A DNA stretch of 64,000 nt from JALQXV01 sp051005235 (GCA_051005235.1 JBPCJO010000045.1:1-64000), one strand, 5' to 3'. Counted from the first letter of the stretch, positions 15,003 through 24,374 are shown. Notes: generated from the letters alone by a model not told the origin. Made by a program: numbers and translations.

Positions 15003-16343
15003 ATGATAGAAATACTGCTGATAGTAATTGGATTGTTACTTGTTCTGGCTTGTGGAGTGTTTGTAGCGGCTGAATTTGCGTTTGTAACGGTTAACCGGGC
15101 GCGCATTGAGCGCATGGCAGAAGCGGGCGATGTGGGTGCCACGGGCGTCCGAGAGGGCTTACGGACGCTCTCGACGCAATTATCGGGGGCTCAGGTCGGC
15201 ATTACCATCACCAACCTGGCAATCGGGTTTTTGGCAGAGCCAGCTGTTGCCGAGTTATTACGGGGTCCGCTGGGCTCGCTTGGCCTCAACGGCGCGGCCA
15301 TTACCACGGTAGCTTTGGTGCTGGCTATTTCGGTGGCTACTATTGTAACGATGCTATTTGGCGAACTGGTGCCAAAGAACCTGGCAATTGCCCACCCTAT
15401 CGGTACCGCCAAAGCAATCCAACGCCCTATGCGGCTGTTTAGTAACTTGATGCGTTGGCCAATTATGGTGATGAATGGCACGGCCAATCGGATACTCCGG
15501 CAACTCGACATCGAGCCGCGTGAGGAGTTAGCCTCGGCCCGTTCGGTCGAAGAACTGTTGTCGGTCGTCAAGCACTCCGCGAAACGCGGTACCTTAACCA
15601 AAGACACGGCGATTTTAGTGGAGCGCTCGCTTGAGTTTAGCGACCGGCATGCCTCTGACGTTATGACGCCGCGCGTTAAGTTAGAGACGGTCGACCAAAG
15701 TCAGCCGGTGAGCCAAGTTATTTTGGCTGCCAAACGGTCGGGCTTTTCGCGCTTTCCGGTAATTGATAAAGAAATTGATAATATTGTTGGCATAACCAGT
15801 GTTAAAAAAGCGGTAACCGTGCCGTTTGAAGAGCGCGGTGATGTTCCCATCGAGACAATTATGGTGCCGGTGATTTTTGTGCCCTCAAGCATGGAGTTAG
15901 ACGACCTGATCGAAAAAATGCGTGATGAATCGGTCGAGGTAGTCGTCGCGATTGACGAGTTTGGCGGCGTAGATGGGATTGTCGCGCTGGAAGACCTTAT
16001 CGAAGAGCTCGTTGGCGAAGTAATCGACGAACACGACGAGAGCGGTATGGCCATTAAGAAGTTAAGGCGCAATGTTTGGTCGGTGTCTGGGCTGTTGCGC
16101 TCGGACGAGGTAGGCCAAGTAACCGGCTTAATATTACCAGAAGACGAAGAGTACGAAACAATCGGCGGCTTAGTGTTTGACCAGCTCGACGAGGTACCCG
16201 ATGTCGGCGACCACGTGACAGTTATGGCACTAACGCGTGATGGCACAGAACGCCTAGTCCAGCTGCGGGTGTTGGCCATGGACGGCCGCCGGATTGACCG
16301 GCTTGAGTTGTCGATTGTCCGCCAGAAGGGTGACCAGTCATGA
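15003..16343 (+). CDS. CNNM/CorC-family transporter (DUF21-CBS-CorC_HlyC)
   Basis: 446 residues. The N-terminal DUF21 membrane domain (about 1-195) contains FVAAEFAFVTVNRARIERMA and VTMLFGELVPKNLAIAHP. A pair of CBS domains follows (about 210-330), beginning DVMTPRVKLETV, then a CorC_HlyC domain ending near 440. CNNM/CorB proteins export Mg2+ in characterised systems; older annotations call them hemolysins. The stop codon overlaps the ATG of a paralogue (ATGA at 16340), so the two probably form a heteromeric pair. Confidence 0.92.
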   Translation: MIEILLIVIGLLLVLACGVFVAAEFAFVTVNRARIERMAEAGDVGATGVREGLRTLSTQLSGAQVGITITNLAIGFLAEPAVAELLRGPLGSLGLNGAAITTVALVLAISVATIVTMLFGELVPKNLAIAHPIGTAKAIQRPMRLFSNLMRWPIMVMNGTANRILRQLDIEPREELASARSVEELLSVVKHSAKRGTLTKDTAILVERSLEFSDRHASDVMTPRVKLETVDQSQPVSQVILAAKRSGFSRFPVIDKEIDNIVGITSVKKAVTVPFEERGDVPIETIMVPVIFVPSSMELDDLIEKMRDESVEVVVAIDEFGGVDGIVALEDLIEELVGEVIDEHDESGMAIKKLRRNVWSVSGLLRSDEVGQVTGLILPEDEEYETIGGLVFDQLDEVPDVGDHVTVMALTRDGTERLVQLRVLAMDGRRIDRLELSIVRQKGDQS

Positions 16344-17362
16344 GTGTAGAAATCGGCTTACTGCTAGCACTTGGCTTATTACTGGCTAATGCGTTCTTTG
16401 TAGGCGCGGAGTTTAGCCTGGTCTCGGTTCGCCGCAGCACGATTGAGCCAATGGCAGCTACGGGCTCTAAGCCAGCACTGATCACCCTTCGGGCTCTCGA
16501 GAACGTGTCGCTACTGATGGCCGGTGCCCAATTGGGTATTACCCTGTGCTCTCTCGGCTTAGGCGCAGTGGCCGAACCGACTTTGGCGCATCTGCTAGAA
16601 GGCCCGTTCCACGCTATCCCCCTTCAGTCTGAATTCCTGCACCCAATTTCGTTTGCAATTGCTTTACTCATTACTGTATTTCTTCATGTCGTCATTGGCG
16701 AAATGGTACCAAAGAATATCGCTCTGGCTCGGCCAGAACGAACTGCGCTTTTGCTGGCGCCAAAGCTAGTATTTGTGGTTACGCTGTTAAGGCCGCTGAT
16801 TGCCCTTTTGAACCTGCTCAGTAACGGTATTTTGCGGTTAGCCGGCGTGCGTGCCCGAACCGAAGTAGTCAGTACCTATACCCGTGACGAGATGGCTGAT
16901 TTGGTAAAAGAATCGCGCCGCGGCGGCTACTTGAGCGAAGACAACGAGTTCTTACTAAGTGGCGCGCTGACGTTCGATACACAGACTGTCCACGACATAG
17001 TCATTCCACTTGCAGATGTCGTCAGCGTTGACGCAAACGCCACCTACGGCACCATCGAAGATTTGTCGGTGCGCACCGGATTTTCGCGCTTCCCGGTAAA
17101 GAATAAGAAGAACAAACTTATTGGCTATGTCCACATTAAAGATAGTATTCAAAGCGACGATCAACTGCGCCGCAAACAGCTTGGTAAACACAATATCCGA
17201 AAGCTTATCTCTATACCGTCCGGCCAGTCGATTCGCATGACGCTCAAAGTCATGCAACGCAGTGGCGCCCACGTCGCCATCGTCTGCGAAGGCAAGACCA
17301 TGGTTGGCCTGGTGACACTCAACGACGTACTCGAAGAGTTAGTCGGCGAGATTAGCAACTAA
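16340..17362 (+). CDS. CNNM-family transporter, second subunit
   Basis: 340 residues, paralogous to the preceding protein: FFVGAEFSLVSVRRSTIEPMA and VIGEMVPKNIALARPE mark the DUF21 domain, followed by two CBS domains (DIVIPLADVVSVDANAT; IVCEGKTMVGLVTLNDVLEE). The C-terminal CorC_HlyC domain is absent, which explains the smaller size. Translation is coupled to the upstream gene by a 4-nt overlap. Its tail overlaps the convergent G5-domain gene by 4 nt. Confidence 0.92.
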   Translation: MSVEIGLLLALGLLLANAFFVGAEFSLVSVRRSTIEPMAATGSKPALITLRALENVSLLMAGAQLGITLCSLGLGAVAEPTLAHLLEGPFHAIPLQSEFLHPISFAIALLITVFLHVVIGEMVPKNIALARPERTALLLAPKLVFVVTLLRPLIALLNLLSNGILRLAGVRARTEVVSTYTRDEMADLVKESRRGGYLSEDNEFLLSGALTFDTQTVHDIVIPLADVVSVDANATYGTIEDLSVRTGFSRFPVKNKKNKLIGYVHIKDSIQSDDQLRRKQLGKHNIRKLISIPSGQSIRMTLKVMQRSGAHVAIVCEGKTMVGLVTLNDVLEELVGEISN

Positions 17363-18006
17363 TTGCGAGTAAAACAGATGTGTGGGTTTTTAGAATTATC
17401 TGCATCATTTTTCTTACAACTAAATTGAATGAGTGACCGGCTGTCTTTTTTTGGAGCTGGCGGCGCGGGGGCGAGGCTACCCACCGCAGTTATCTCTGCT
17501 GTCGGTTGGGTAATAACTTCTTCGGCTTTTAGTTCGCGCGATACCTCTGTGTCACGGTGATAAGTTACTAAATAAGTAAGCTGTTTTTGACCATTTTTAC
17601 CGGCTTGCGTAAGCTTGGTCTGGCCAACTGGTAGTGACGGGTCAGCTTGTTGCTTGGCGGTATAGGCGACCGATTCTACTACATTAACTTCCTCGGTTTT
17701 TATGGTCTCTTGGGTAGTATTTTGTGTTTCACGGATAGAGTCTAGCGCTCGCACTGCTTGGTTTGTATCTCGCGACACATATGAGTTATCAACCGGCTGC
17801 GTCGCCAAAAAGACGGTACCGCTGAGCAAGCCTATAAAGACGCCGGCAGTGACAATATATTTTCTTTCGCTAAATTCCCGGAATATTTTTTTGACGAGCT
17901 GTGGCTTAAAGAGCCCTACAATCACAATAACCAAGATAATAGCAAGTAATACGATGCTTGTTCCATGCACCATATTACGAACGGTATCAATTGTGTTTGT
18001 ATCCAT
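17359..18006 (-). CDS. Membrane protein with extracytoplasmic G5 domain
   Basis: 215 residues. Two membrane helices (about 14-34 and 49-67) precede a coiled linker and a G5 domain (about 105-175): DPSLPVGQTKLTQAGKNGQK, then YLVTYHRDTEVSRELKAEEV. G5 domains bind cell-wall sugars or zinc and are common in surface proteins. After a Pro/Ala linker the tail carries two Cys (FSCKKND, PHICFTRN) that may form a disulfide loop. Function is inferred to be wall attachment. Confidence 0.75.
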   Translation of the reverse strand: MDTNTIDTVRNMVHGTSIVLLAIILVIVIVGLFKPQLVKKIFREFSERKYIVTAGVFIGLLSGTVFLATQPVDNSYVSRDTNQAVRALDSIRETQNTTQETIKTEEVNVVESVAYTAKQQADPSLPVGQTKLTQAGKNGQKQLTYLVTYHRDTEVSRELKAEEVITQPTAEITAVGSLAPAPPAPKKDSRSLIQFSCKKNDADNSKNPHICFTRN

Positions 18007-18137
18007 TGCGAGAATAATCCTTAAATTTCGAAGCCAGGTGTGGCACCAAGTGACAGAACGACTTAAGACTATATTTAAGCAGGATTAGGGGGTGGTGGCA
18101 AATCATAAGCGGGTAGTGAATAAGGTGAGGGCATAAG

Positions 18138-18467
18138 CTACTGTTGTCTAGCCCACTCAGCTACTACAATTTTAGCTGGCTCCCATAAGGGCGAATCAGT
18201 GCGAGTATAGGGTACCTCGGTCTTTAGCTTCTCGCCTCGTACAATCATGCCTAAAACTGTCATGAGTTGGAGTTCTTTGCTGACGGTAGAATGCCCTGCA
18301 GTTGAAGAATCGTTTGCATCTTGTACATCCTCAAAGACTAACTGAGCGTTAAATCTCTGTGGTGGCTCAACGGTGTAAGCTAAAACAACTTGCAAAATAG
18401 GTAGGCTATTCTTTCGTCCAAAGTGCTCTTTTACAAAATTCTCAATGTGTATATCAGGAGTAACCAT
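18138..18467 (-). CDS. Possible winged-helix protein, unknown
   Basis: 109 residues, soluble. NSLPILQVVLAYTVEPPQRF then STVSKELQLMTVLGMIVRG resembles the helix-turn-helix and wing order of small transcription regulators in which a target-selecting helix (STVSKELQLM) is followed by 'LGMI'. The match is by eye only. No partner gene is evident. Confidence 0.45.
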   Translation of the reverse strand: MVTPDIHIENFVKEHFGRKNSLPILQVVLAYTVEPPQRFNAQLVFEDVQDANDSSTAGHSTVSKELQLMTVLGMIVRGEKLKTEVPYTRTDSPLWEPAKIVVAEWARQQ

Positions 18468-18504
18468 ACTTTATATTTAGATTAATACCTCATCCTATGC
18501 AAGC

Positions 18505-18618
18505 ATGAGCAAAATGGTAGTAGTGCCTATGACGAAATGGAACAGTATTAAGTCTGAACTGATAACTATGTCTCAAATTGTTACCCAGTACGAAAAAGAG
18601 TATCAGCGATTAGCCTAA
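18505..18618 (+). CDS. Possible 37-residue peptide, unsupported
   Basis: ATG at 18505 to TAA at 18618 gives MSKMVVVPMTKWNSIKSELI plus 17 further residues ending EYQRLA. It occupies most of an otherwise empty gap between two minus-strand genes. No clear Shine-Dalgarno is seen. It may be chance or the remnant of a longer gene. Confidence 0.2.
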   Translation: MSKMVVVPMTKWNSIKSELITMSQIVTQYEKEYQRLA

Positions 18619-18644
18619 GCGGGTGTAGTAGAGCCAGAGGTGAG

Positions 18645-19088
18645 CTAGTTAGCAGTAGGATTAGGGGCTTCGGGAACCTGCCCACGCATTACACCATACA
18701 CATGATATGGGTAGCCGTTACTATGATTTACGCCTGTAACTAGATGTACTAGTTGAAGTTCGGGATCTTCTACTGCAAGCCGAAGTTTTGTCTCAAAGAA
18801 GCGAGGAGTGCTTTTTGTGCCTAGTTCTCGTTCAGCTACCTCTGCGGCTTCTTGGAGCTTGTCATAATCAGCGGGTATACGATCACTGTACCAATACTCT
18901 GCACCATCAACTTCATCTGAACCATAGGCTCGCGTAGTTCTACTGTGTGCGTCAAGGAATACTGTTTGCTGAGTATCAAAAGCGGGGTTAGAGTAGTGCG
19001 GCCATAGCAACTGCCAAGAAACTTCTTCATCCTTATTTCTTATGACACGCGTTGGGTCTTCGCCGGTTCTTCCAAATTCAAAAGACAT
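18645..19088 (-). CDS. Soluble protein of unknown function
   Basis: 147 residues from the ATG at 19088; a longer frame reads through the promoter. TATAAT (complement of 19096-19101) is 7 nt before that ATG, so the transcript is leaderless and supports this start. The sequence is acidic and Trp/Tyr-rich in its first half (EVSWQLLWPHYSNPAF, YWYSDRIPADYDKLQ) with no membrane segment. No family is recognised. Confidence 0.55.
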   Translation of the reverse strand: MSFEFGRTGEDPTRVIRNKDEEVSWQLLWPHYSNPAFDTQQTVFLDAHSRTTRAYGSDEVDGAEYWYSDRIPADYDKLQEAAEVAERELGTKSTPRFFETKLRLAVEDPELQLVHLVTGVNHSNGYPYHVYGVMRGQVPEAPNPTAN

Positions 19089-19126
19089 GAATAATATTAT
19101 ACACAATATTTTACAATGTAGCAATA

Positions 19127-19203
19127 TGGTAGCGGCGACTGGATTTGAACCAGTGACCTCAGGCTTATGAGTCCTGCGCTCTAACCAACTGAGCTACGCC
19201 GCC
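19127..19203 (-). tRNA. tRNA-Met (CAT), elongator or Ile2 type
   Basis: 77 nt with encoded CCA. The acceptor GGCGGCG pairs fully with CGCCGCT (G1-U72 wobble), so it is not an initiator. The anticodon loop CTCATAA reads CAT and the T-arm is ACTGG-TTCAAAT-CCAGT. Because tilS is in this window, a lysidine-modified Ile tRNA remains possible. No 3'-end duplication is seen behind it, unlike tRNA-fMet and tRNA-Lys. Confidence 0.92.
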
Positions 19204-19287
19204 ATACTGTCAAAAAATCTGATATAACAGATTGTAATATACCATTAATTTTGTTATTAACGAACTCCTGCTACAATATAAATCTAG

Positions 19288-19998
19288 ATGGCTATAAATC
19301 TAGAACAACCACTTAGCAACGAATTTGAACCACAACGAACGACAGATAGCCGTTCGTTTTTTATTGTCGAAAACCAGCCAGCCGGCTCCGAGCTGTATGA
19401 GCGAACTCAGGAAGTTTTGGCCTGGAAACCGGAGATTGGTGTACCAAGCCTGTACCTTAATGACATTCCCGGTATCAATCATGCCTCAATTACCATCGGA
19501 CACGATACGGACGACAAAACTGCGGTTTTACAACTGCTTGTTCGTGATGAAAAAGAAGCTAAAATCCTTCACGGTCAAGTTAATGAATCGAGTGAACGCT
19601 GGCAGTTAGCATCTGTTGATAATCAAGGCAGGATCACCCAAGAAGCAACTATTTGGGATAGCCAGCCGCACGGTTTGTCGGCATTTGTATGTGGCGCTAT
19701 TGTCCAGGCAAACGTAGTACCAGCTGCAAGTAATTTATTGACCCAAAGAGCCGCCGCAAAAAAGAAGTATGAAGAGTATCGTGATAGTGGCTGCGAGGAA
19801 TCAAAAAGCAGCTATTGGTCTAGTAAACTGGCGATCAAGCATTCAACAATCGGTTTCTCAAGCTCATCGTTTAGCACACTCCAACACATGATTGTGCCCC
19901 ACAAAGACCAACTTAGTAGATGGCACAATATCGACCGTTTACCCAACGTGGTAAAAAAATTGTTGGCTGCGCCAGATTACGAAGTAATCGTTAAATAA
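19288..19998 (+). CDS. Soluble protein of unknown function
   Basis: 236 residues, no signal peptide or membrane helix. ASITIGHDTDDKTAVLQLLV and a C-terminal stretch with SKLAIKHSTIGFSSSSFS are its most distinctive parts. TACAAT (19272-19277) lies 10 nt before the ATG. Its end overlaps the convergent histidine phosphatase by 8 bp. I recognise no family. Confidence 0.5.
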   Translation: MAINLEQPLSNEFEPQRTTDSRSFFIVENQPAGSELYERTQEVLAWKPEIGVPSLYLNDIPGINHASITIGHDTDDKTAVLQLLVRDEKEAKILHGQVNESSERWQLASVDNQGRITQEATIWDSQPHGLSAFVCGAIVQANVVPAASNLLTQRAAAKKKYEEYRDSGCEESKSSYWSSKLAIKHSTIGFSSSSFSTLQHMIVPHKDQLSRWHNIDRLPNVVKKLLAAPDYEVIVK

Positions 19999-20536
19999 AC
20001 TTTACAAGCCGGGCATTGGCGTAACGGATGTTGCGTTCGGTGATTGGTAGGTCGTTGACTGCCCGGTACAGCGCCCGGCCGAACGATCCGTGCGATACAA
20101 CCAAGATAGTTTCGTGGTCTAGCGAACGCAAATGTTCAAGCGCCCGGTAGGCGCGGTCTTGCATTTGCTGCAAGCTTTCGACGTTTGGATGGACGTCGAT
20201 GTAGGATTCATCGATAACATGTTTTTGTCCGATTTCGGTCTTGGCACTTTGGCCCTCCAGGACGCCGTAATTCCGCTCTTTAAACAGTTCACTCAAAACA
20301 ATTTTTTCATGCGGATAGTCTACGTGGGCGGCAACGTGTTTGGCCGTATGGTGGGCTCGTTGTAGCGGTGAACTGATAATAATATCAAAAGCGAGGCCTT
20401 CTTTTTTGGCCAGCTTGCCAGCTAGCTTGGCTTGTTCGTGGCCTTCATCGGTGAGCGGCGTGTCGGAGTGGCCAGACCAAGCCCCCTGCGTATTCATTTC
20501 GCTGAGGCCATGCCGGATAAAGTAGAGATGCTGCAT
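19991..20536 (-). CDS. Histidine phosphatase (phosphoglycerate mutase-like)
   Basis: 181 residues. The catalytic RHG is at LYFIRHGLSEMNTQG (His near 8), with SSPLQRAHHTAKHVA supplying the second Arg and a later catalytic His in VVSHGSFGRALYR. This is the compact GpmB/CobC-like phosphatase branch, shorter than glycolytic GpmA. The substrate is unknown. TATAAT (complement of 20544-20549) is 7 nt before the ATG and faces the pyrB promoter. Confidence 0.88.
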   Translation of the reverse strand: MQHLYFIRHGLSEMNTQGAWSGHSDTPLTDEGHEQAKLAGKLAKKEGLAFDIIISSPLQRAHHTAKHVAAHVDYPHEKIVLSELFKERNYGVLEGQSAKTEIGQKHVIDESYIDVHPNVESLQQMQDRAYRALEHLRSLDHETILVVSHGSFGRALYRAVNDLPITERNIRYANARLVKFI

Positions 20537-20571
20537 TACATCTATTATAGCAATGAATGACCAGGCTGGGC

Positions 20572-20577
20572 TATAAT
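20572..20577 (+). promoter_or_regulatory. -10 box of pyrB (leaderless type)
   Basis: TATAAT ends 6 nt before the ATG at 20584. This rules out the longer frame starting at 20557, which would begin upstream of the promoter. Confidence 0.6.
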
Positions 20578-20583
20578 GGGGCT

Positions 20584-21516
20584 ATGCATGTGTTGGCGGC
20601 CCATCAGTTTAATCCGGAGCAAATCGGCGCGATCTTTGAAAAAGCCGATGAGTTCCATGGTCAGTTACAGACTGCCGAAGGCCGACGGGAGTTGGCTAGC
20701 CTCCATCTTGGAGAACAGGTTTGCAGCACATTTTACGAATCCTCGACCCGTACCAAAGCGAGCTTTGAACTCGGTGCATTAAAAATGGGTATGCAGGTTT
20801 TTGAAACCGAGAATGCTGCCGAGTTTTCTTCGATTTCAAAGGGTGAAACGATCGAAGACACCATTCGGGTACTTGGCAGCTACGGTGTTGCGGCAATAAT
20901 CTTGCGTACTAAAAAAGAGGGTGAAGCGGCTCGTGCAGCCAGTGTCAGCCAGGTACCAATTATCAACGCCGGCGATGGCAAAGCCGAGCACCCAACCCAA
21001 TCGCTGCTTGACGCCTACACGATTCAAAAAGAGATAGGAAGACTAGATAATCTTCGTGTGGTGATGGGCGGGGACTTAAAGCATGGTCGAACGGTACGGT
21101 CGTTAAGCCAATTGTTAGCTAAGTATCCCCAAAATCACATTGCTTTTGTATCGCACCCCGAATTTCGGATGGGTGACGATATTAAAGCAATATTAGATGA
21201 GCACGATACAACCTATGACGAAACTTCCGAGATGTATGATCCGCTGCACGATGCAGACGTGGTGTATTGGACTCGGTCACAGACTGAACGCCATGATGAT
21301 CAAGATTCGCCCGCGGACGGCGAATTTGTAATTGACACCGTTGCCTTAGAAGCCATGAATAAAGATGCTATTATTATGCACCCCTTACCCCGTGTTGGTG
21401 AAATTACTTTAGCTGTTGATAGCGATCCGCGCGCTAAGTATTTTATACAAGCCGAAAATGGCTTGTATATTCGCATGGCGCTACTTGACCAAGCCGTTTC
21501 AGTCGTTAGACAATAA
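20584..21516 (+). CDS. pyrB: Aspartate carbamoyltransferase catalytic chain
   Basis: 310 residues from the ATG at 20584. Carbamoyl-phosphate motif FYESSTRTKASFE (Ser-Thr-Arg-Thr), the HPTQSLLDAYTI loop, a DLKHGRTVRSL segment and MHPLPRVGEI-DSDPRAKYF mark PyrB rather than ornithine carbamoyltransferase. It joins carbamoyl phosphate and aspartate in pyrimidine synthesis. No other pyr gene is in the window, so whether the cell runs the full pathway is open; many relatives lack it. tilS begins one base after its stop. Confidence 0.92.
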   Translation: MHVLAAHQFNPEQIGAIFEKADEFHGQLQTAEGRRELASLHLGEQVCSTFYESSTRTKASFELGALKMGMQVFETENAAEFSSISKGETIEDTIRVLGSYGVAAIILRTKKEGEAARAASVSQVPIINAGDGKAEHPTQSLLDAYTIQKEIGRLDNLRVVMGGDLKHGRTVRSLSQLLAKYPQNHIAFVSHPEFRMGDDIKAILDEHDTTYDETSEMYDPLHDADVVYWTRSQTERHDDQDSPADGEFVIDTVALEAMNKDAIIMHPLPRVGEITLAVDSDPRAKYFIQAENGLYIRMALLDQAVSVVRQ

Positions 21517-21517
21517 A

Positions 21518-22390
21518 ATGAATATAGCTTTAGAGCCGGGAAAATACGTCGTTGCCGTGTCGGGCGGCATTGACTCGGTCGCGTTGCTACATATGCTCCG
21601 GGCGCAACCAGGCTTAGAGCTCATCGTTGGTCATTTTAATCATGGGATCCGGCCGGACGCAGACGACGATAGGCGGTTTGTAGAAGGCCTGGCTCATAGT
21701 TACGGCCTGCCATTCATATCAGAAGCCGTGGTGCTTGGGCCTAAAGCCAGCGAAGAGACGGCCCGGACACATCGCTATGCGTTTTTGCGTGCGGTTCGCG
21801 AGCAAGCCAATGCAACCGCGATTGTCACGGCCCACCAGCAGGACGACGTAATCGAGACGGCGTTGCTGAACGTGATGCGAGGCACGAAGCGCCGTGGTTT
21901 TGTGTCGTTACAGTCAACCAGCGACATTCAGCGGCCACTTTTGCATATGACAAAACAGGCCATTCGCGACTATGCGCTCGAGCACAATTTGGAGTGGTCC
22001 GAAGACAGTACCAACCAGGCGATGGATTATTTGAGAAATCGAATTCGAGGTCGGCTTCACCAATCGTTAACTGCTCAAAAGCGGCAGCAGATTATGGATT
22101 TACTGCAAACCATAAGTGTGCAAAATGCAGAAATCGACGTACTTGTTAACGAAATTTTAATGAAAAATGAGACACGTTTAGAAAAATCTAAAATTGATAT
22201 TGCGGATAGCGAAGTGGCTGCCGAAATTATGGCTGGCTGGCTGCGACGTAACCAAACTAACTTCGATAAAAAGACAATTACGCGTCTGGTTAACGGGGCA
22301 AAAAAACTGCGTAATGGCGCTAAAGTAGACATCGATAAACAGTACTATTGCCTGCTTACGAAACACGAAATTGTTCTAACTCCTAGATAA
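21518..22390 (+). CDS. tilS: tRNA(Ile)-lysidine synthase
   Basis: 290 residues from the ATG at 21518. The PP-loop VAVSGGIDSVALLHML is at about 11-26. GHFNHGIRPDADDDRR, TAHQQDDVIET and the Arg-rich LRNRIRGRLHQSL match TilS. The enzyme makes lysidine at position 34 of tRNA-Ile(CAU), so AUA is read as Ile. It is shorter than the 430-residue E. coli enzyme and keeps mainly the catalytic domain, as in other compact genomes. It starts one base after pyrB. Confidence 0.93.
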   Translation: MNIALEPGKYVVAVSGGIDSVALLHMLRAQPGLELIVGHFNHGIRPDADDDRRFVEGLAHSYGLPFISEAVVLGPKASEETARTHRYAFLRAVREQANATAIVTAHQQDDVIETALLNVMRGTKRRGFVSLQSTSDIQRPLLHMTKQAIRDYALEHNLEWSEDSTNQAMDYLRNRIRGRLHQSLTAQKRQQIMDLLQTISVQNAEIDVLVNEILMKNETRLEKSKIDIADSEVAAEIMAGWLRRNQTNFDKKTITRLVNGAKKLRNGAKVDIDKQYYCLLTKHEIVLTPR

Positions 22391-22394
22391 TCTG

Positions 22395-22400
22395 TATAAT
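22395..22400 (+). promoter_or_regulatory. -10 box of ftsH (leaderless type)
   Basis: TATAAT ends 11 nt before the ftsH ATG and directly follows the tilS stop. Confidence 0.5.
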
Positions 22401-22411
22401 ATCTTCTGTCT

Positions 22412-24295
22412 ATGGATAAGAAACCCTTTAAAATCAATCCATCTGGTGGAACTGGTGGAGGCAATAAGCGCAAGAATAGCTTCAGGAACGCTGGATTTAT
22501 TGCGTTGCTGTTACTTTTTGGGCTGATTATTTACTCTTCCACTAACCAACCGAGTAAACTTGACGACGCTACCTTCTCGGACGTTATTCGTCGTGCCAAC
22601 AATGGTGAAATTAAAAAAATCGATATTGCCGGCGATGAGCTGAGCATCACAAAAAAGGATGAAGATAACCCAAGTGAGAAGTCCCGCAAAGAAGCCGGCA
22701 CCAGTATTTATGAGCAAGGTCTAAAGACTGACGCGCCGGTAATTGTCGATAATAAAGAACAATCAAACAGTGGACAACTCTGGACAAATATCGGCATTAG
22801 CTTACTACCTATCTTGATTATTTGTATCATCTTGTTCTACATGCTGCGCAGCGCCCAAGGGCAAGGCAACCAGGCAATGAGTTTTGGTAAGAGCCGAGCC
22901 CGCTTGTATGGCAACGAAAAAGAAAAGGTCACCTTTGCCAATATTGCCGGTAGCGACGAGGCCAAACAAGACCTCGAAGAAGTCGTTGAGTTCTTGAAAT
23001 TCCCAAAAAAGTTTGATGCCGTCGGTGCCCGCATACCAAAAGGCGTTTTACTGGTTGGTCCTCCTGGAACTGGTAAGACCATGCTGGCCCGGGCTGTTGC
23101 CGGCGAAGCAGACACACCATTCTTTAGTATTAGTGGTTCTGAGTTCGTAGAAATGTTTGTCGGTGTTGGTGCCTCTCGCGTCCGCGACTTGTTTGCTAAA
23201 GCCAAAAAGAACGCGCCCTGTATTATCTTTGTTGACGAAATTGACGCCGTTGGCCGCAAGCGCGGGTCGGGCATGGGCGGCGGGCATGACGAACGAGAGC
23301 AAACTTTAAACCAAATTTTAGTCGAAATGGACGGATTTGAACAAGGTCAGAATGTTATTGTATTGGCTGCCACAAACCGGGGCGATGTGCTTGACCCGGC
23401 GTTACTACGCCCCGGCCGCTTTGACCGCCGTGTCCACATTGGTCTGCCAGATCGCCGCGACCGCGAAGCGATTCTTAAAGTCCACCTTAAAAAGAAGCCA
23501 GTCGGAAAATCGGTTGATATCGCATCGCTGGCGGCTAAAACTGCTGGTAGTTCTGGTGCCGACTTGGCTAACATTGCCAACGAAGCCGCTATCTTAGCTG
23601 CCCGTAGAAATAGTAAAGAAATTACCAACCAGATTATTACAGATGCTTTTGAAAAAGTCGCAATTGGACCTGAGCGTAAAAGCAAGGTAATGAGCGAAAA
23701 AGAAAAAGAGTTGACTGCCTACCACGAAGCCGGTCACGCCATTGTTGGCCATGTCTTACCCGACAGCGACTTAGTACATAAAGTAACGATTATTCCGCGC
23801 GGTGGCACGGGCGGTGTTACTTGGTTTATCCCGCCAGAAGACAAAGACTATCACAGCATTCGCGAATATAAAGACGTACTGGCCCGCATGCTGGGCGGAC
23901 GTATTGCCGAAGAGATAATGTACAGCAAAGACCAAGTTACAACCGGCGCCGGGTCTGACTTGCAAAAAGCCGCCGAACTGGCCCGCGAAATGATTATCAA
24001 CCAAGGCATGGGCGATAAACTGCGCGACCAAGTCTTTCACATCGAATCCGGCATGATGTTCGAGCGCATGACTCACGAGCGACAATATTCCGAAGCCACC
24101 GCCAAAATCATTGACGACGAAGTTGAAGCCCTTATCACCGAAGCCGCCAGCCGCGCCCGTGAAGTCATCAAGGCGAACCTCAGGTACCTCGAAGCCCTCA
24201 AAGTAGTATTGCTCGAAAAAGAAACCGTCGAAGCCGCCGAAGTCATCAAGATTTTCGAAGGCTCGCATTTGCCCAAGTCCGCAGCAATGTACTAG
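22412..24295 (+). CDS. ftsH: ATP-dependent zinc metalloprotease FtsH
   Basis: 627 residues with the standard order: membrane helix (about 27-45), a small external domain, second helix (about 125-147) and an AAA module. Walker A is GPPGTGKT, Walker B IIFVDEIDAVG and the second region of homology ATNRGDVLDPALLRPGRFDRR. The M41 zinc site is HEAGH (in TAYHEAGHAIVGH). It degrades misfolded membrane proteins and short-lived regulators. It ends in a long hairpin, so it appears monocistronic. Confidence 0.97.
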   Translation: MDKKPFKINPSGGTGGGNKRKNSFRNAGFIALLLLFGLIIYSSTNQPSKLDDATFSDVIRRANNGEIKKIDIAGDELSITKKDEDNPSEKSRKEAGTSIYEQGLKTDAPVIVDNKEQSNSGQLWTNIGISLLPILIICIILFYMLRSAQGQGNQAMSFGKSRARLYGNEKEKVTFANIAGSDEAKQDLEEVVEFLKFPKKFDAVGARIPKGVLLVGPPGTGKTMLARAVAGEADTPFFSISGSEFVEMFVGVGASRVRDLFAKAKKNAPCIIFVDEIDAVGRKRGSGMGGGHDEREQTLNQILVEMDGFEQGQNVIVLAATNRGDVLDPALLRPGRFDRRVHIGLPDRRDREAILKVHLKKKPVGKSVDIASLAAKTAGSSGADLANIANEAAILAARRNSKEITNQIITDAFEKVAIGPERKSKVMSEKEKELTAYHEAGHAIVGHVLPDSDLVHKVTIIPRGGTGGVTWFIPPEDKDYHSIREYKDVLARMLGGRIAEEIMYSKDQVTTGAGSDLQKAAELAREMIINQGMGDKLRDQVFHIESGMMFERMTHERQYSEATAKIIDDEVEALITEAASRAREVIKANLRYLEALKVVLLEKETVEAAEVIKIFEGSHLPKSAAMY

Positions 24296-24316
24296 GCTGC
24301 CGGCCCATTAAGTATC

Positions 24317-24374
24317 AGGCTACTATAGAATGTGAACCGTTGTACGCACATTGGCTCACATTCTATAGTGGCCT
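24317..24374 (+). terminator. Long inverted repeat after ftsH
   Basis: A 19-bp stem (24317-24335 with 24356-24374, one G-T wobble) carries CTATAGAATGTGA/TCACATTCTATAG, and a few more pairs can form inside. No T-run follows, so it may stabilise or process the ftsH 3' end rather than terminate. It could also be a protein-binding palindrome. Confidence 0.55.

Noticed and set aside
14906..16485. Long antisense frames opposite the CNNM genes (up to 192 codons)
   Set aside because: Ser/Thr/Pro-rich shadows of well-supported genes.
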